Source of the DNA: Cucumis sativus
Taxonomy: Eukaryota > Streptophyta > Magnoliopsida > Cucurbitales > Cucurbitaceae
Direction: 5' to 3'
NCBI RefSeq assembly: GCF_000004075.3
Contig: NC_026660.2
Span: 24,989,498-25,053,497 of the forward strand
Length of the DNA stretch: 64,000 bases
Numbering within the stretch: the first letter of the stretch is position 1; each line of letters opens with the position of its first letter. The notes beneath the pieces were generated by a model. That model was not told the origin of the DNA. It saw only the letters and a program-made list of their open reading frames with translations, and did not search any database. Positions 62,801 to 64,000 of this stretch are shown one piece after another. Both the position numbers and the translations under genes were made by a program.

Positions 62801-63742
62801 ATAACTGTAAACGGTTGGAATTCTTTGTCTCTTTAGTTCTTCTAAGACAAGCAGACTAATGATATGTACTTTGCTTTTCTGAAAGGCATACTTGGCTTAT
62901 GGTATACCACAAAACAATATGAAGAAGGTGTTTGTTCTCTTGAAGGTACTACAAATCTTGTTGATACAGTACAATTTGTAAATTCTGTATGATTATCATG
63001 ATCTTACTTCTGCCTCCATTCAGGCTGCATATAACATAGGAGGTCAAACAATCAGTGTTGACACCATACAAAGTTCAATACTTGGGTGCCGAGTGCCTCG
63101 GCCTGGACAGGTATGCCATAGGGGAAAAATAAGAGTCGTCACGAACAAAGATGCAGATATAGTTTCTTAGTCTCTATGATCAATATAAAGAGATTAGTTT
63201 CTTCTGTTTGCAGTGGCTCTCTCTTCTTATTCCCTCGAAGTCGAAACTGAAAAACGGAGATAAACGACTAGCCTACAAAATCCACCAGTCAGAACCCCTT
63301 TTACATTTTGCACTTTGTACAGGCTGCCACTCGGATCCTGCGGTATTGAAAAACATCTTTGAAAAGTTTGTTGTTTTGTTTCTTACACGAACGAACCATA
63401 CGTGGTCTTGTATTCTAACTAAACTTTCCCATCTTCCAGGTTCGTGTTTACACTCCCAAAACAGTTCTGCAGGAGCTAGAGACAGCAAAAGAAGAATACA
63501 TTCGAGCCACATTCGGCATACGCAAGGACAAAAAAGTTGTTTTACCGAAGATCGTTGAGTCATTTGCAAAAGAATCAAGATTGTGCACAGCTGGTATGAT
63601 GGAAATGATCCAAAAGTCTTTGCCTGAATCTCTAAGAAGAAGTGTTTTGAAATGTCAAAACGGGAAGTCCCGTAAGAACATTGAGTGGATATCGCACAAC
63701 TTCACTTTTCGGTATTTAATATCTAGGGAAATGGTGAAGTGA
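59852..63742 (+). CDS. MIP1-type leucine-zipper / DUF547 protein
   Basis: Eleven coding exons, join(59852..59928, 60809..60887, 61050..61133, 61292..61408, 61571..61996, 62171..62574, 62688..62787, 62886..62945, 63024..63110, 63214..63342, 63440..63742), give 621 residues with consistent phases. The N-terminal part (about 80-150; ILQLEKRLQDQFKVRTTLEN, then IKEIAVLELEVSHLEQYLLSLYRKAF) is the coiled-coil 'ternary complex factor MIP1' leucine zipper. A Ser/Pro-rich linker follows, then DUF547 (about 400-540; KLAFWTNVHNSLMMHAYLAYG, HFALCTGCHSDPAVRVYTP). The family is plant-wide; its biochemical activity is not established and MIP1 refers to interaction with MADS-box factors. The first two introns are the least certain (donors AAGAG|gttagc and AACTG|gtcaga). 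A possible polyadenylation signal AATAAA is at 63959-63964. Confidence 0.88.
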
Positions 63743-64000
63743 AACAGCTGCTGCCCAAATGCAACTCTCCTCGAATGGTGTAGAAAAAATGGAAGGGTTA
63801 CATATTTTCTTCCTTCTGTACATAGAAGTTCACTAAACCAGGTTGGGCGAAGAGCAGCATAAGGCAGCATCCTGAGGCATTCCACCTTTTGGATTTTGTT
63901 ATCTTAAAGTTGTGTATGTGATTGTTGTTACCATCTACATTTCAAATTTTTTGTTGTAAATAAATTTAAGTTTGAAGATCAGTTCATTTCTGATAAAATC
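63743..64000 (+). other. 3' UTR of DUF547 gene
   Basis: This follows the TGA at 63740-63742. It is moderately AT-rich and contains AATAAA at 63959-63964. A minus-strand open frame here has no recognisable family and overlaps the last exon, so it is taken as chance. Confidence 0.5.

Noticed and set aside
63208..63558. 116-codon plus-strand frame across the end of the DUF547 gene
   Set aside because: It reads through an intron and out of frame beyond the exon 63214..63342; the spliced model preserves the conserved domain.
1..64000. tRNA, rRNA, known plant microRNA precursors and CRISPR arrays
   Set aside because: Scanned by eye for conserved tRNA boxes, common mature miRNA sequences and regularly spaced repeats; nothing matched. 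A tRNAscan-SE, Infernal or miRBase search would be more sensitive.

Overview
This is an AT-rich stretch of a eudicot nuclear genome with intron-bearing genes separated by long intergenic gaps. Gene content (MTERF5, LYK4, DA1-related, SAWTOOTH BELL, BTB/POZ, TMEM220-like, SUVR5 and MIP1/DUF547 families) and repeat style suggest a cucurbit such as Cucumis. That placement comes from remembered similarity, not a search. Exon models below were built by hand from splice signals, reading-phase continuity and family conservation.

Layout. At 0.9-3.3 kb (minus) lies a five-exon organellar transcription factor (MTERF5-like), divergent from a single-exon LysM receptor-like kinase (LYK4/5-like, 4.08-6.0 kb, plus). 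At 7.3-11.5 kb (minus) is a DA1-related ubiquitin-binding LIM peptidase with a LINE 3'-end fragment in one intron. About 11 kb without a gene follows, containing two dense clusters of CACGTG G-boxes, a long (AT)n and a 70-bp tandem duplication. At 23.2-28.1 kb (plus) is a SAWTOOTH (BLH2/BLH4-like) BELL homeodomain gene with a (GA)17 tract, a 5'UTR intron and a uORF ending one base before the main start. At 28.1-33 kb no gene is visible, but an isolated promoter-like island carries six TGGGCY elements.

At 33.0-36.0 kb (minus) lies a two-exon BTB/POZ gene (At3g50780-like). A gap of about 5 kb follows, then a small four-helix TMEM220-like gene (40.9-42.3 kb, plus). It converges on SUVR5 (42.9-52.1 kb, minus, eleven coding exons), a zinc-finger SET-domain histone H3K9 methyltransferase homologue. 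That copy has an apparently incomplete post-SET motif, one probable GC-AG intron and a foldback MITE in an intron. After a gap of about 7 kb, the window closes with a complete DUF547/MIP1 leucine-zipper gene (59.85-63.74 kb, plus).

The genes do not form an operon, cluster or shared pathway: they cover plastid transcription, chitin perception, organ-size and leaf-margin control, ubiquitin signalling and chromatin silencing. I found no CRISPR, rRNA, tRNA, intact transposon or viral element, and no convincing new multi-gene system. The most interesting leads are regulatory (G-box clusters, orphan site II island, SAW uORF) and structural (the SUVR5 C-terminus).
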